Assembly (NCBI RefSeq): GCF_020379485.1
Contig: NC_063445.1
Location: 55,081,422 to 55,145,421 of the forward strand
DNA: 64,000 bases
Direction: 5' to 3'
Source: Brassica napus
Taxonomy: Eukaryota > Streptophyta > Magnoliopsida > Brassicales > Brassicaceae
Under the pieces are notes generated by a model. It saw only the letters and a program-made list of their open reading frames with translations. It was not told where the DNA came from and searched no databases. The position numbers were made by a program, and so were the translations under genes. Below are positions 60,400 through 64,000 of this stretch, one piece after another (within the stretch, counting starts at the first letter, position 1; each line of letters opens with the position of its first letter).

Positions 60400-63300
60400 T
60401 TATTTTATTCTGATTCCGTCTGCTCCTTGAATCACCTCTATGCCAAGGTAGTACGTTAGCTTACCTAGATCTGACATCTCGAACTTCTTAGACATCTCCT
60501 CCTTGAATTGCCTAATCACCTTAAGTGAAGTTCCTGTCACAAATAGATCATCAACGTAGATGGCAATGATCAAGACGTCTTCTCCTTCAGTCTTGCAGTA
60601 CACTGATGGTTCCTTCGTGCACTTCTCAAATCTCATCTCCTTGAGAACCTGATCGAGTTTTACATTCCAGGCCCTGGGTGCCTGGCGTAACCCATACAAA
60701 GCCTTGTGTAACACATACACTCGATCCTCTTCTCCTTTCTTTTCGAAACCTTCAGGTTGAGTTACATACACTAACTCCTTTAGATCTCCATTCAAGAAAG
60801 CGGTCTTCACGTCCATGTGATATATCTCCCAACTGTTCGTTGCTGCGAGGGCTATTAAGAGCCGAATGGTTTCAAGTCTTGCCACTGGTGCAAACACTTC
60901 ATCGAAATCTATTCCTTCTCTTTGTACATAGCCTTTTGCCACAAGTCTCGCCTTATACTTGCTCACTGTACCATCCGCCTTTCTCTTGATCTTGAAGATC
61001 CACTTCAACCCTATAGGTTTCACTCCAGCCGGTCTATCCACAAGTTTCCATGTCTTGTTTCTTGTGATAGACTCTAACTCGCCCACCATCGCCTCAACCC
61101 ATTCTCGTACGTGTTCAGCTTCAAAATAGTTCTCTGGCTCGCCATCCACTGTGAGCAACAGCATTGCACTTTCTTGATCTGCAACTAACACATAATCATC
61201 GAGATATCTTGGTTTTGTTATGGTTCGGCCTTGTCTGGTCACCAGCGGTTGACCTCCACCGTTTTGGTTTGCATTGTGATCCGCATCTTCTTCTTCTTCC
61301 TCATCTTGGTTTATAGCTTCCTGTTCATGATCCTCACCTTGATCATTACCTTCTTCTATATCACCCTCATGTGGAAGCTTAAGCATGCTCGGTTCACAAT
61401 CAGCTTGGTTTGTTGTAGACGCCCAGTCCCAAGCTTTCTCTTCATCGAAAATCACATCTCTACTCACCATCACCTTCCTTGTGTCTGGATCATAAAGTCT
61501 GTAGGCTTTGGAACCTGGCTCAGTTCCAAGATTGACCATACTCTTTGATCTCTCATCCAACTTCTTCAGATAAGGACCAGTGATTTTCGCATGAGCTACA
61601 CAACCGAATATCCTCAAGTGGTTGATATTTGGTTTCCTCGATGTAAGGCATTCGTATGGCATTTGATTTTTCAAGGCTTTTGTAGGAACTCTGTTGATGA
61701 GGTAAGTTGAATGTCGTACAGCTTCACCCCACAAGTAGTTCGGCATCTTCATTGCCTTCAGCATACTTCTTGTCATTCCCATCAAGGTTCGGTTTCTCCT
61801 CTCCACAACACCGTTTTGTTGAGGTGTGTAAGGCGCGGTTAGGTGCCTTTTAACTCCTTTCTCTTCACAGAATAGATTAAACTCAGCTGAGGTAAACTCT
61901 CCTCCTCTATCGGTGCGAAAGGTTTTGATGGTTGAGCCTGTCTGCTTCTCTACACTCTCTTTAAACCTTTTGAATCGATCGAATACCTCACTTTTCTCCT
62001 TCAATAGCATAACCCACATATACCTAGAGAAGTCATCGATCAAGACAAAGACATACTTATTATTTACAGGCGTTGGTGGTGTGATTGGACCACACAAATC
62101 TCCATGCAATAACTCTAATGGCTTTGTCGCACGAAACATGGCTTTGGTCGGGAATGACTGTCTGATCTGCTTCCCTGCGAGACATGCGTCACACACGCTT
62201 TCTTCGTGTGTTACACACGGCATTCCTACTACCATCTCCTTCCTTACCATGTTATTCATCACTCCATAGCTTATATGTCCTAGCCTAGCATGCCACCTCC
62301 ATGTAGCATCTACGTCCCTGACATGTAAACATTTCGGGTAGCTTATCTCCATAGGGATCTTGTAGAGACGGTTTGGAGATCTTGTCACACGAACTAGCAA
62401 CCTTCCATGCGAATCTGTGAGTGTTAAGTAGACATCTTTCATGTTAACCTCACATCCGTTTTCTGTTGCTTGCCCAAGACTCAATATATTGTGCTTCAGA
62501 TCGGGTATGTAGTATATGTCCTTGAGTGCCTTCTTCTCTCCAGTCTTGCACACAAAGGTAACCACACCCTTTCCTACAATGTCAACACACGATCCATCAC
62601 CAAACTTCACCTTCCCTTTGGTGTTGAGATTCAAACTCGAAAAGAATTCCTTGTTCCCTGTCATGTGATTGCTTGCTCCATTATCCAAATACCAGACACT
62701 TGCACTGCCTTTGTCGATATCAAGATTCTTCGGAATCACCTTATCTTCGTTCAAAAACACCACCTCGTGTACATAGAGTGCATCAGCCTCTTCTGTCTCG
62801 TTTAGGTTGGTTTCTTGATTCTTTTCTGTCTTTTCGGGACAGACAGTTGCGTAGTGACCAGGCTTGTCACATCTCCAACATATCAGCTTTGAACGATTCT
62901 TCTTCGAGTTGTTATCTTCGGTGTGTGACGCACGGTTTTGGTTGTGTGACCTACCTCGACCTCTGCCTCTACCGTTCCGTCCTCTTCCTCTACCACGGGA
63001 ATTCTCATAGCCCCTCTGACTATGCTCTTCATTGTTCGAAAACATCAGTTTCCCTTGGTCTTCTTTCTGTGTTTCTTCTCCTACACGCTCCTCGTACGCC
63101 TTAAGCCTTCCAACTATGTCTTCAAACCCCGTCGAGTTGAGATCTTGGACTTGCTCAAGTGATGCTACGATCTGGATATACTTGTGTCTTGGAAGACCCT
63201 TCAAGAACTTCTTGACCATCTTGGATTCTTCTATGTTTTCTCCCAACGAGGTTGCTTTGGATGATAGGCCCGATATCTTCCCCGCGAAGTCATCGACCGT

Positions 63301-63663
63301 ATCTCCATCATCCATCTTCAACCTATCAAACTCCGTCATCAACGTCTGAAGTCTCGCCTCCCTTACACGATCAGCTCCTAGGTGTCGCGACTTGATGGCA
63401 TTCCAGATCTCTTTTGATGCGGTTTGTTCTCCCACCTGGAGAATCAAAGTCTCTGGAACAGATTGAAACAAAAGAGCTATCGCAACATCGTTCTTCTTTT
63501 GATCATCTGAACCGGGTTCGATTGTGTCCCACACTTCATGAACACGTAGTAGAACCTTCATCCTCATCGACCAAACTGTGTAGTTTGTCGGTGACAACAT
63601 CGGACATTGGATGGATGTAGATCCAAAGTCCTTCGTGCTTGGAGCCCTAGTCACGTCAGCCAT
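60400..63663 (-). pseudogene. Copia gag-pol, 1087 codons up to an in-frame stop
   Basis: Gag occupies residues 1-250, with a UBN2-type '[20 protein letters not shown]' and an RG-rich stretch. The CCHC knuckle is C262-C265-H270-C275. Protease has D327 in '[12 protein letters not shown]'. The integrase zinc finger is H458, H463, C491, C494, and its core is D522, D585, E621 with correct D,D35E spacing. RT runs from about residue 870 with 'YVDDL' at 1036-1040. The frame ends at TAA (60402-60400) after 'ADGIRIK', within RT, and homology continues in frame directly behind it. This is the only lesion I see in an otherwise complete 1357-codon polyprotein. The element would encode a virus-like particle protein, protease, integrase and RT-RNase H. 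Confidence 0.95.
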
Positions 63664-63741
63664 CTTGCCGTCGCGATCTCTTGTTCACAAGCACCAGGAT
63701 CTTAAGCTACAACTTAAGCTTAGATCGAGTCTCCAACCTGA

Positions 63742-63754
63742 GGCTCTGATACCA
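63742..63754 (-). other. Primer binding site (initiator tRNA-Met) of the young Copia
   Basis: TGGTATCAGAGCC on the minus strand, two bases from the LTR end. Confidence 0.92.
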
Positions 63755-63756
63755 AT

Positions 63757-64000
63757 TCAAATCTCTTAGAAACACAAAGAGTTATAAGAACAACTTTTCT
63801 TATTAGCTTTAGAAACTACTCAAAACTAAAGCTCTCAATATGTTTCTCTTAGATCATATGGAACACCTCTCCATTAGACCTATATTTATATGAAAGACAA
63901 TTCCCTTTAACATGTGAGATATGAAAAACACAAACCTAACCTAAATAGAAACTTTATTTTCCTATTTTTAGGTTTCCTTATTGTGTTTATCTTAACATAT
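63757..64000 (-). repeat. 5' LTR of the young Copia, cut by window end
   Basis: 244 bases matching 59287-59530 with three substitutions. The outer 50 bases and target duplication are outside the window. Confidence 0.92.

Larger units (their letters stand above)
59287..64000 (-). mobile_element. Young Copia element, nearly complete, right end beyond window
   Basis: On the minus strand: 5' LTR (from 63757 past the window edge), initiator-Met primer site (63754-63742), gag-pol (63663-59590), purine tract (59591-59581) and 3' LTR (59580-59287). Over the shared 244 bp the LTRs differ at three positions, so the insertion is recent. It landed in LINE-like sequence. Confidence 0.95.

Noticed and set aside
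60678..63620. Several plus-strand frames of 70-140 codons
   Set aside because: Antisense shadows of the Copia polyprotein with no independent signals.

Overview
This window looks like a piece of a Brassicaceae nuclear chromosome, most likely Brassica or a close relative. Multi-exon genes have GT-AG introns, spacers are AT-rich, and there are dense plant transposable elements (Copia and other LTR elements, Helitrons, PIF/Harbinger, hAT, Mutator-like, Stowaway-type MITEs, LINE debris). Five host genes can be supported. In order they are a G-type lectin S-receptor-like kinase with a gutted ectodomain (7603-10457, +), a flotillin with a 2-bp frameshift (10788-12814, -), a 125-aa basic protein (15269-15646, +), a KNAT3/KNAT4-type KNOX homeobox gene (16699-18694, -) and an AP2/ERF gene of the ERF003/ESE3 type (53487-54167, +). 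From memory, flotillin, a small stress-induced protein, KNAT3 and the ERF gene sit close together on Arabidopsis chromosome 5 (around At5g25190-At5g25260), so the window is probably collinear with that block. The kinase looks most like At4g11900 and would be an addition.

Layout. 1-7320: a Copia element whose reverse transcriptase is split by a 5.7-kb non-autonomous LTR element on the minus strand (397-6134). That element has a tRNA-Asp primer site, one unrecognised 327-aa ORF, and two LTRs that match only over their outer 235 bp. 7321-18700: the gene-rich part. 18700-53480: a 35-kb transposon sea between the KNOX and ERF genes. It holds MITEs, a hAT element with perfect 8-bp target duplications, a truncated Copia (22916-25086), a Mutator-like MITE containing telomere-type repeats, and a composite repeat with a tRNA-like head and an snRNA-type promoter. 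It also holds an 11-kb nested structure (32858-43933): an old Copia split by Helitron material with rearranged helicase/RPA exons and by a LINE-type insertion. A nearly complete PIF/Harbinger element follows (44935-49666), then an AT-rich tract ending in a Helitron-like terminus. 53480-64000: the ERF gene, more small insertions, and a young Copia on the minus strand (59287 to beyond the window end) whose polyprotein is broken by one in-frame stop.

The host genes do not form a pathway. Their shared story is local decay (kinase ectodomain, flotillin exon 1) beside intact regulators (KNOX, ERF), with the KNOX-ERF spacing inflated by nested insertions whose relative order can often be read from target-site duplications. 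I saw no CRISPR array, rRNA gene or convincing functional tRNA gene.
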